8,959 bases of DNA from Psychrilyobacter sp. Its GTDB lineage: Bacteria > Fusobacteriota > Fusobacteriia > Fusobacteriales > Fusobacteriaceae. Every line of letters begins with the position of its first letter. The first letter of the stretch is position 1. The notes under the pieces are model-generated. The model was not told the DNA's origin. It saw only the letters and a list, made by a program, of their open reading frames with translations, and ran no database searches. Of this stretch, positions 1 to 5,067 are shown in pieces. The translations under genes and the position numbers were made by a program. The stretch covers positions 1-8,959 of the forward strand of contig JAUXGP010000056.1 of NCBI GenBank assembly GCA_030621995.1, given 5' to 3'.

Positions 1-309
1 ACTAAGGGACTTAATGTAATGGAAAATATGATTCAGGCTCAGCCAAAAATAGATGGTGTGTTTGCTCATAATGATGAGATGGCTTTGGGAGCACTTCGAG
101 CTATTGGAAACAATAAAAATATCTTAGTGGTAGGATTTGATGCTACTGCAGATGCTGTAAAATCAGTAGAAAAAGGCGAGATGGCAGCAACTGTAGCTCA
201 ACAGCCTAGATTGATAGGGTCTCAAGGGGTAGAAACTGCAAATAGAATAATAAAAGGAGAACAAACTCCTAAATTTATACCGGTAGAATTAAAATTGATC
301 ACAAAATAA
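1..309 (+). CDS. rbsB: Ribose ABC transporter substrate-binding protein, C-terminal part (5' end outside window)
   Basis: This is the C-terminal 102 residues of a periplasmic sugar-binding protein that delivers ribose to the Rbs ABC importer. The frame is open from base 1, so the Met codon at 19 is internal and not the start. The text follows E. coli RbsB closely: it opens with [10 protein letters not shown], then [38 protein letters not shown] and a VELKLI ending. The residues equivalent to the E. coli ribose contacts Asn190, Phe214/Asp215 and Gln235 all appear to be kept (N in AHND, FD in GFDAT, Q in VAQQP), which favours ribose over galactose or xylose. The rest of the rbs operon is presumably upstream. 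The gene ends in a hairpin terminator 13 bp downstream, and the pentose-phosphate genes that follow fit ribose catabolism. Family identity is near certain; exact substrate is inferred from similarity. Confidence 0.95.
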   Translation, partial: TKGLNVMENMIQAQPKIDGVFAHNDEMALGALRAIGNNKNILVVGFDATADAVKSVEKGEMAATVAQQPRLIGSQGVETANRIIKGEQTPKFIPVELKLITK

Positions 310-322
310 AGATAATGTTTTA

Positions 323-352
323 AAATGGGTAGAAATATATTTCTACCCATTT
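323..352 (+). terminator. Hairpin terminator after rbsB
   Basis: A perfect 13-bp stem (323-335 with 340-352, core ATGGGTAGAAA/TTTCTACCCAT) closes on a 4-nt TATA loop, 13 bp after the rbsB stop. The downstream tract is T-rich but broken (ATAATTCT), so termination may be incomplete. It marks the end of the upstream rbs unit. Confidence 0.75.
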
Positions 353-387
353 ATAATTCTAATGAGTTTTAGGACAAAAGGCATATT

Positions 388-420
388 TATAAGTCATTAA
401 CTGTAGTAAAATGACTTATA
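388..420. repeat. Perfect 11-bp inverted repeat of unknown role
   Basis: TATAAGTCATT (388-398) is repeated in perfect inversion as AATGACTTATA (410-420) around an 11-nt spacer. It lies in the gap between rbsB and the transaldolase gene. No T tract follows, so it does not look like an intrinsic terminator. It could be a protein-binding site or an RNA stem in a read-through transcript; the sequence does not decide. Confidence 0.5.
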
Positions 421-540
421 GAATTAAATTTTATTGGGGCATAAATTGTAGGGAATTAATGAAAAAATAAGTATATTTCCTTAGATGTAATTGAGGGTTA
501 GAATACTTATGATTTTAAATTTAATTATCAACTATTAAAT

Positions 541-560
541 ATGTTTGCATAAGCAAACAT
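541..560. promoter_or_regulatory. Palindromic candidate operator or leader hairpin before tal
   Basis: ATGTTTGCATAAGCAAACAT is a 20-bp palindrome with 8-bp perfect arms (541-548, 553-560) around ATAA. It ends two bases before the transaldolase ribosome-binding site. The size and even symmetry suit a dimeric repressor such as a LacI-family sugar regulator, but no family consensus is matched exactly. As RNA it would form a short GC-poor stem directly 5' of the Shine-Dalgarno. Upstream promoter signals are weak: TATGAT at 508-513 is the best -10, with no good -35, which would put the palindrome about +20 to +40 in the leader. Function is inferred. Confidence 0.5.
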
Positions 561-562
561 TC

Positions 563-570
563 AAGGGGGA
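563..570 (+). promoter_or_regulatory. Ribosome-binding site that fixes the TTG start of tal
   Basis: AAGGGGGA lies 6 nt before the TTG at 577. The only in-frame ATG nearby upstream (541) runs into a TAA at 550-552, and the next internal Met (residue 19) would remove the active-site Asp6, so the TTG is the start. Confidence 0.8.
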
Positions 571-576
571 ATAAAA

Positions 577-1218
577 TTGAAAATATTTATCGATACGGCA
601 AATGTAGTAGACATAAAAAAAGCTAATGACATGGGTGTTATCTGCGGGGTAACTACAAACCCGTCTCTTATTGCAAAAGAGGGAAGAGTATTTAAAGAAG
701 TTGTTGAAGAGATAACATCTATTGTAGACGGGCCTATAAGTGCTGAGGTAATCGCACTAGAAGCTCCTAAGATGTTGGAGGAAGCTGAAGACTTGATCAA
801 GATCCATCCAAATATCACCATTAAAGTGCCTATGACAGTAGAAGGATTAAAAGCTTGTTCGGCACTATCTAAAAAAGGGATCAAAACTAATGTAACTTTA
901 ATCTTCACTCCTAATCAAGCACTTTTAGCTGCCAGAGCCGGAGCTACATTTGTATCGCCGTTTTTAGGCAGATTGGATGATATCGGAGTGGACGGGATAG
1001 AATTAATCAGAGAGATCGTACAAATTTTTAATGTACACAATATAAAGTCAGAGATAATTGCTGCAAGCATAAGAAATCCGTTACATGCCAAGGAAGCAGC
1101 TAAAGCTGGAGCACATATTGGGACTATGCCATTAGGAGTAATTGAAAAAATGACACAACACCCATTAACAGATGCAGGAATAGCTAAATTCTTAGCAGAT
1201 TGGGAAGGGGTAAAATAA
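577..1218 (+). CDS. tal: TalC-type transaldolase (fructose-6-phosphate aldolase superfamily)
   Basis: This 213-residue cytosolic TIM-barrel enzyme moves a dihydroxyacetone unit between sedoheptulose 7-phosphate and glyceraldehyde 3-phosphate in the non-oxidative pentose phosphate pathway. It is the short form typical of B. subtilis YwjH. Visible features are MKIFIDTAN with Asp6, GVTTNPSLI (about 24-32), the Schiff-base lysine Lys83 in IKVPMT, TNVTLIF (104-110), SPFLGRLDD (127-135) and a final [10 protein letters not shown]. Glu57 (SAEVIA) and Phe129 (SPF) match transaldolases; the true fructose-6-phosphate aldolase of E. coli has Gln59 and Tyr131 there, so transaldolase is the better call. 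It starts with TTG behind a good ribosome-binding site. It sits between rbsB and the transketolase pair but has its own terminator and so is probably a single-gene unit. Confidence in the family is very high, and in activity fairly high. Confidence 0.93.
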   Translation: MKIFIDTANVVDIKKANDMGVICGVTTNPSLIAKEGRVFKEVVEEITSIVDGPISAEVIALEAPKMLEEAEDLIKIHPNITIKVPMTVEGLKACSALSKKGIKTNVTLIFTPNQALLAARAGATFVSPFLGRLDDIGVDGIELIREIVQIFNVHNIKSEIIAASIRNPLHAKEAAKAGAHIGTMPLGVIEKMTQHPLTDAGIAKFLADWEGVK

Positions 1219-1227
1219 ATTTAAATT

Positions 1228-1301
1228 AATAGTGCAGAATCCAGAGTTAGTGGTGAATTTTAAGTTAGAAATTCTAAATTCTGAACTCTGTACTATTTTT
1301 T
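1228..1301 (+). terminator. Long imperfect hairpin ending in T6, terminator of tal
   Basis: AATAGTGCAG (1228-1237) pairs with CTGTACTATT (1288-1297), allowing one G-U pair, and a run of six T follows (1296-1301). Inside, CAGAGTT (1242-1248) is complementary to AACTCTG (1284-1290) and CAGAAT (1235-1240) to ATTCTG (1278-1283), so several registers are possible. The centre holds the palindrome TTAGAAATTCTAA (1265-1277). The position 10 bp after the tal stop and the T run support termination. The repeated hexamer make-up suggests a repeat-derived element. Confidence 0.6.
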
Positions 1302-1306
1302 ATAAC

Positions 1307-1335
1307 TTGACAATAACTAGTATATTACATATAAT
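1307..1335 (+). promoter_or_regulatory. Perfect-consensus sigma70 promoter of the transketolase operon
   Basis: TTGACA (1307-1312) and TATAAT (1330-1335) are both exact consensus hexamers, and the spacer is exactly 17 bp. Transcription would start near 1342, giving a leader of about 48 nt to the ATG at 1390. Such a promoter predicts strong, largely constitutive expression of the two transketolase genes independent of tal. The spacer and leader are A/T-rich, and I saw no convincing operator in them. Confidence 0.85.
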
Positions 1336-1389
1336 ATTGTTAGAAAAAACAAATAATGTACACTAATTTTTATTAAAAAAGGAGTTAAA

Positions 1390-2223
1390 ATGGCAGATAT
1401 CAAGATGTTAACGGAAAAAGCTACACAGATAAGAAAAGATATTGTGACTATGATTTGTAAGTCAAAATCAGGTCATCCAGGAGGATCACTATCATCAGCG
1501 GATATAGTAAGTGCACTATATTTCAATGAGATGAATATAGATCCTAAAAACCCTAAGATGGAAGACAGGGATAGATTTGTATTATCAAAGGGGCATGCAG
1601 CACCGGTATTATATGCAGCATTAGCAGAAAAGGGATATTTTGATAGAGAGTTATTGGAAACACTTAGACAATTTGGATCACCATTACAGGGGCATCCGGA
1701 TATGAAGAAATTACCGGGAATAGATATCTCAACAGGTTCATTGGGACAGGGGTTATCAGTAGCAAACGGTATGGCATTATCAGCTAAATTAGACAATAAA
1801 TCATATAGAACATATGTATTATTAGGAGATGGAGAAGTACAGGAAGGTCAGGTATGGGAAGCAGCTATGACAGCGGCTCATTTTAATCTTGACAACGTAT
1901 GTGCATTCTTAGATTCTAATAACTTACAAATAGATGGAAACGTAGATAAAGTAATGGGTGTTGAGCCATTGGATGAAAAATGGAGAGCATTTGGTTGGAA
2001 TGTAATCGTGATAGATGGTCATAACTTTGAGGAGATATTAGGAGCTTTAGAAGCTGCTAAGGCTCATAAAGGTCAGCCTACAATGATTATAGCTAAGACT
2101 ACTAAAGGTAAGGGCGTTTCATTTATGGAAGATGTATGTGGATTCCATGGAGTAGCTCCTACAGCAGAGCAAACTGAGCAAGCATTAGAAGAATTAAGTC
2201 ACGTAGAATGTTGTACTAACTAA
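1390..2223 (+). CDS. tktN: Transketolase, N-terminal (thiamine diphosphate/Mg binding) subunit
   Basis: This 277-residue protein is the first half of a split transketolase, the enzyme that moves two-carbon units between ketose and aldose phosphates in the pentose phosphate pathway. It carries the thiamine-diphosphate pyrophosphate-binding domain: SGHPGGSLSSAD with His29, RFVLSKGHAAP with His69, STGSLGQGLS (114-123), and the metal motif GDGEVQEGQVWEA (146-158) ending in DSNNLQIDG (175-183), where Asp147 and Asn177 are the expected Mg ligands. AGGAG ends 5 nt before the ATG. It is complete and of normal length for split forms; full-length transketolases are about 660 residues. The tail holds two adjacent cysteines (ECCTN), which I cannot explain. 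It must pair with the next gene product to be active, since the active site is made from both. Certain in family. Confidence 0.96.
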   Translation: MADIKMLTEKATQIRKDIVTMICKSKSGHPGGSLSSADIVSALYFNEMNIDPKNPKMEDRDRFVLSKGHAAPVLYAALAEKGYFDRELLETLRQFGSPLQGHPDMKKLPGIDISTGSLGQGLSVANGMALSAKLDNKSYRTYVLLGDGEVQEGQVWEAAMTAAHFNLDNVCAFLDSNNLQIDGNVDKVMGVEPLDEKWRAFGWNVIVIDGHNFEEILGALEAAKAHKGQPTMIIAKTTKGKGVSFMEDVCGFHGVAPTAEQTEQALEELSHVECCTN

Positions 2224-2225
2224 TA

Positions 2226-2230
2226 GGAGG
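2226..2230 (+). promoter_or_regulatory. Strong ribosome-binding site between the transketolase halves
   Basis: GGAGG begins three bases after the tktN stop codon and lies 8 nt before the tktC ATG. The intergenic gap is only 15 bp, so the two subunits are probably made from one mRNA with coupled translation, as needed for a 1:1 complex. Confidence 0.8.
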
Positions 2231-2238
2231 CCGAAAAA

Positions 2239-3168
2239 ATGAGTAAAAAAGCTACAAGACAAGCTTACGGAGAGGCGTTAGCTGAATTAGGAAGAATAAA
2301 TAAAGATGTAGTGGTTTTAGAGGCAGACTTATCTAAATCTACAAAGACTGCAATATTTCAAGCTGAATTCCCTGAAAGACATTTTAATGTAGGAATTGCA
2401 GAAGCGGATCTAATGGCTACAGCAGCAGGATTTGCAACTACCGGAAAGGTAGCATTTGCTTCTACATTTGCAATGTTCGCAGCAGGAAGAGGATTTGAGC
2501 AAATTAGAAATACAATAGCTTATCCTAAATTAAATGTAAAGGTATGTCCTACCCATGCAGGAATCTCTGTAGGAGAGGACGGAGGATCACACCAATCTGT
2601 AGAAGATATGTCTCTTATGAGATCTATCCCGGGAATGGTAGTATTATGTCCTGCAGATGCTGAAGAAACTAAGCAAATGGTATTCGCAGCAGCAGAATAT
2701 GACGGACCTGTATATATCAGATCTGGAAGATTAGACACTGAAGATATCTACTTAAATACTGATTATAAATTTGAGATTGGAATAGCTAATACTCTAATCG
2801 AGGGAACTGATGTTACAATTGCAGCAACAGGGATGTTAGTTCATGAAGCTATGGAAGCAGCAAAAATACTGAAAGCAGAGGGAATCTCAGCCAGAGTAAT
2901 CAATGTTTCTACAATCAAGCCATTGGATGGTTCTACTATCTTAAAGGCAGCGCAAGAGACTAAGTTTATTGTGACTTGTGAGGAGCATTCAGTAATAGGA
3001 GGATTAGGAGGAGCAGTCTCTGAATTCTTAGGAGAAACTCACCCGACTCTTATCAAGAAATTAGGAATCTATGATCAATTTGGTCAATCTGGAACAGGTA
3101 GCCAATTATTAGATGAATATGGATTAAGAGCTAAGGATATAGTAGCAAAAGTAAAAGAAAATATGTAA
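2239..3168 (+). CDS. tktC: Transketolase, C-terminal (pyrimidine-binding plus C-terminal domain) subunit
   Basis: This 309-residue protein is the second half of the split transketolase. It contains the pyrimidine-binding domain, with the catalytic glutamate Glu55 in FNVGIAEAD that activates thiamine diphosphate, and the phosphate/substrate loop THAGISVGEDGGSHQSVED (about 106-124), then PVYIRSGR. It is followed by the transketolase C-terminal domain (about 190-305: DVTIAATGMLVHEA, VINVSTIKPLD, EEHSVIGGLGGAVSE, FGQSGTG). The arrangement also resembles the second half of DXS and pyruvate dehydrogenase E1-beta. However, the N-terminal partner is of transketolase type and the genes lie next to transaldolase, so transketolase is preferred. 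It is the last gene of the operon and ends 9 bp before a strong terminator hairpin. Both subunits are intact, so the split is a normal gene arrangement and not a broken gene. Confidence 0.95.
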   Translation: MSKKATRQAYGEALAELGRINKDVVVLEADLSKSTKTAIFQAEFPERHFNVGIAEADLMATAAGFATTGKVAFASTFAMFAAGRGFEQIRNTIAYPKLNVKVCPTHAGISVGEDGGSHQSVEDMSLMRSIPGMVVLCPADAEETKQMVFAAAEYDGPVYIRSGRLDTEDIYLNTDYKFEIGIANTLIEGTDVTIAATGMLVHEAMEAAKILKAEGISARVINVSTIKPLDGSTILKAAQETKFIVTCEEHSVIGGLGGAVSEFLGETHPTLIKKLGIYDQFGQSGTGSQLLDEYGLRAKDIVAKVKENM

Positions 3169-3176
3169 TTTAATAT

Positions 3177-3206
3177 AAAAAGCTGTGGAAATTCCACAGC
3201 TTTTTT
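3177..3206. terminator. Bidirectional terminator between tktC and the convergent amidohydrolase gene
   Basis: AAAAAGCTGTGGAA, one A, then TTCCACAGCTTTTTT. The GC core GCTGTGG/CCACAGC (3182-3188 with 3194-3200) is perfect, and A5 and T6 runs flank it, so it works in both directions. It stops the + transketolase transcript and the - amidohydrolase transcript. The same arms recur at 5009-5028. Confidence 0.92.
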
Positions 3207-3222
3207 AGATATATAGAAGGAG

Positions 3223-4440
3223 CTATTTTAAATTTAAAAACTCCTTGGGGTTGTTCGTAATAAGGTTTTCTAAAAATTCTTTTTTATCGGGATCACTGAT
3301 ATTTGCTGACTTAACTACCTTTTCAAATTTATTAAAATAATTTTTATAGTGTCCTTTGTAGGAATCATCGGATAAAACCATAGGTACATCAGAACCCCAT
3401 AAAAGTTTATCTTTAAGTTTAAACTCCCCCTCTTTAAATTTCCCTTTATAGTCTAATTCAATAACTTTTTTAAGGTTATGAGAAAAATCATTTAGTTTGT
3501 CCTTCCCATAATTATATGCTGATATATCAGAATATGTGTTTGGGTATTTTTGAAGTAATTTTATTATAGTGTAGGTCCATGAATTTTTATCTATACCTCC
3601 TACCCAAATTTTTAAAGGGTCCAGCATATCCTCCACACCATCATCCCCTCCAAAATGTGCAAAATTTATTTTTAAATTTTTAAGATCTGGATTATCGTTG
3701 AAAAGTTTCAGCCAATTTAAAGGGTTTGTAAAATTTTTAATCTCTTTTTTTGAGCTGCTTCCTCCATAACTTCCTTCCTGACAATGAACAGTAATAGGAA
3801 TATCTTTTTCAACACACCACCTGTAAAATTCTAAATATCTTTCCTTATTTTCTGCAGGGTAAGGGTTAAATCCCATTGGAGGATATAATTTTATACCTAA
3901 GATACTTCCGTTTTTAATTTCTTTGATAGTTGTATTTTTTTTTGGAGAAAACCCGTAAGTTGCCCATAAATTTTGTATTTGCTGCAGTCCATCTGTTAAG
4001 ATTAACTTTCTTAAATCAAAACCTATAAACGGGCATATTTTTATTTTTAATTCTGGTGAGGCCTTATTGATGGCATTCAATAACCTTTTAGTCTGGGCTT
4101 CTAAATTAGAAAAATTATCCTCATCTTCTTTCACATAATCAAAGTCTATGATTAAGGGGGTTATTAATATATCTGTATTATCACCGGTTAATTCTAATAG
4201 ATGTTTTTCAAATTTAAAGATACTATCTTCTAAACTTCTTTCAAAAAATTTAATAAAATCTTTCTTTTTTTCTATTTCTTTCATTTTACTGGCAGCATAC
4301 AATCCACCGGTTAAAGGTACAGCAGTTCCTAAAAAAAGTTTTGAAAAAGTATTAAAATTTACCTTTCCTTGAATAGTTTCATATAATGGAATATCAACAA
4401 TATTAAATATATGGCAATGACTATCAATAAATTCTTTCAT
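3223..4440 (-). CDS. Amidohydrolase-family (metal-dependent TIM-barrel) hydrolase, substrate unknown
   Basis: This is a 405-residue protein of the amidohydrolase-related group (COG2159-like). The start at 4440 is chosen because GAGGAGGT lies just upstream and translation then begins MKEFIDSHCHIF; an in-frame extension of 21 residues to 4503 has no such site. Metal-site motifs are in the expected order: HxH (His8, His10) at the end of strand 1, GIKLYPPMGFNP (182-192), His219 in TVHCQEG, His262 in NFAHFGG, and Asp351 in LLWGSDVP, closing with NNPKEFLNL. Residues 33-51 form a fairly hydrophobic insertion after strand 1 that could cap the active site. There is no signal peptide, so it is likely cytosolic. 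Substrates in this family range from decarboxylated acids to amides and lactones; none can be named here. It is Lys/Asn-rich and visibly more A/T-biased than the transketolase genes. It faces away from the small exported-protein gene at 4633 and shares its upstream region. Confidence 0.85.
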   Translation of the reverse strand: MKEFIDSHCHIFNIVDIPLYETIQGKVNFNTFSKLFLGTAVPLTGGLYAASKMKEIEKKKDFIKFFERSLEDSIFKFEKHLLELTGDNTDILITPLIIDFDYVKEDEDNFSNLEAQTKRLLNAINKASPELKIKICPFIGFDLRKLILTDGLQQIQNLWATYGFSPKKNTTIKEIKNGSILGIKLYPPMGFNPYPAENKERYLEFYRWCVEKDIPITVHCQEGSYGGSSSKKEIKNFTNPLNWLKLFNDNPDLKNLKINFAHFGGDDGVEDMLDPLKIWVGGIDKNSWTYTIIKLLQKYPNTYSDISAYNYGKDKLNDFSHNLKKVIELDYKGKFKEGEFKLKDKLLWGSDVPMVLSDDSYKGHYKNYFNKFEKVVKSANISDPDKKEFLENLITNNPKEFLNLK

Positions 4441-4444
4441 GACA

Positions 4445-4452
4445 ACCTCCTC
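4445..4452 (-). promoter_or_regulatory. Ribosome-binding site fixing the amidohydrolase start
   Basis: On the minus strand GAGGAGGT is followed by TGTC and then the ATG at 4440. This near-perfect anti-16S match argues for the 405-residue product over the longer in-frame reading. A possible minus-strand -10 (TATACT, 4462-4467) would put the RNA start almost on top of this site, so the true promoter is probably further up in 4470-4600 and is not clear. Confidence 0.75.
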
Positions 4453-4603
4453 AAATAAAAAAGTATAATAACGGCTATTTAATGATGCTTTAAAAAAAAT
4501 CAAAAATCAAATATATTATTGAAATATAAGATATAGTCTGTTAATATAACCTGAGTAAAAAAATGTAGAATTTCACAAAATATTAGAGATAACAGATTAT
4601 TTC

Positions 4604-4609
4604 TATAAT
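4604..4609 (+). promoter_or_regulatory. Candidate -10 box for the small exported-protein gene
   Basis: TATAAT is an exact -10 hexamer, 29 bp before the GTG start. No convincing -35 stands 16-18 bp upstream (TATTAG at 4581), and the predicted RNA start would fall just before the ribosome-binding site, giving a very short leader. The surrounding 192-bp divergent region (4441-4632) is very A/T-rich, and I see no clear operator palindrome in it. Confidence 0.35.
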
Positions 4610-4632
4610 GACTTAATGGAGGAGGGGAAATA

Positions 4633-4986
4633 GTGAAAAATATAATATTGTTGTTAATTACAGTTATCTCTATAAATTCTTTTTCAGAAGAGGTGAAATA
4701 TAAAGAGATAGAGAAGATTAGTTTAGAACTAGAGTCTAATGGCGAGGCAAAAACTTTTGATTATAATATAAAGGCTCCTAAGCATAATATAGATACTTCT
4801 AAAGAAAAAGGCGACTCTGATTATTATAAAAATAAAGGAGAAGAAGCACCTCCATTTGACACTTTGTCTTCTGGAGGGAAAATAGGGCTATTATTTTTAT
4901 CTTGGTTAGTAGAGCCTGAATCTCATAAAAAGATAGAAGATAAAAACAATTCAAAATTAGAAGAAAAATTAGACGCAACTAAATAA
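4633..4986 (+). CDS. Small exported protein of unknown function
   Basis: This 117-residue protein is not one I recognise. Translation starts at GTG, 5 nt after the strong purine-rich site GGAGGAGGGG (4618-4627). Residues 1-18 (MKNIILLLITVISINSFS) form a typical Sec signal peptide with Ser at -3 and -1 relative to a likely cut before Glu19. There is no lipobox cysteine, so the roughly 99-residue product should be soluble in the periplasm or secreted. The mature part is rich in Lys and Glu and looks partly disordered, with a Gly/Ser turn and one short hydrophobic patch, IGLLFLSWLV (84-93), too short for a normal membrane helix. That patch could anchor to a partner or membrane surface. It is divergent from the amidohydrolase and convergent with the peptidase, with a terminator hairpin after it. 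The start signals, signal peptide and terminator together support a real gene. Confidence 0.75.
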   Translation: MKNIILLLITVISINSFSEEVKYKEIEKISLELESNGEAKTFDYNIKAPKHNIDTSKEKGDSDYYKNKGEEAPPFDTLSSGGKIGLLFLSWLVEPESHKKIEDKNNSKLEEKLDATK

Positions 4987-5002
4987 AAAAAGTAATTAAA
5001 GT

Positions 5003-5033
5003 AAAAAAGCTGTGGAATCTTCCACAGCTTTTT
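5003..5033. terminator. Bidirectional terminator between the small gene and the M16 peptidase gene
   Basis: A6, then GCTGTGGA (5009-5016), loop ATCT, TCCACAGC (5021-5028), T5. The A and T runs on both sides serve both strands, matching the convergent genes that end at 4986 (+) and 5068 (-). The 9-nt arms GCTGTGGAA/TTCCACAGC are identical to those of the terminator at 3182-3200. Confidence 0.92.
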
Positions 5034-5067
5034 GCTTTAATTTATTTACTTATATTTTGGGGTTATC

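Noticed and set aside
310..576. A small RNA or riboswitch in the rbsB-tal gap
   Set aside because: Inverted repeats are present, but no known riboswitch core or promoter plus terminator pair was recognised; recorded only as unexplained repeats.
561..908. Minus-strand reading frame of 115 codons opposite tal
   Set aside because: It lies over a clear transaldolase in the other strand, has no family resemblance and no ribosome-binding site.
1390..3168. A single transketolase gene broken by a stop codon or frameshift
   Set aside because: Each half is complete, the second has its own strong ribosome-binding site and ATG, and the break falls at the usual domain boundary of naturally split transketolases.
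2239..3168. DXS or pyruvate dehydrogenase E1-beta instead of the transketolase C-terminal half
   Set aside because: The domain layout is shared, but the paired N-terminal subunit has transketolase motifs and the neighbours are pentose-phosphate genes.
3182..3200. TCCACAG-containing arms, here and at 5009-5028, as DnaA boxes of a replication origin
   Set aside because: They lack the TTATCCACA consensus, occur only as hairpin arms with flanking A/T runs, and sit between convergent gene ends, which fits terminators.
4441..4503. 21-residue N-terminal extension of the amidohydrolase
   Set aside because: The strong ribosome-binding site at 4445-4452 would lie inside the coding region, and the family normally begins close to the HxH motif, as it does from 4440.
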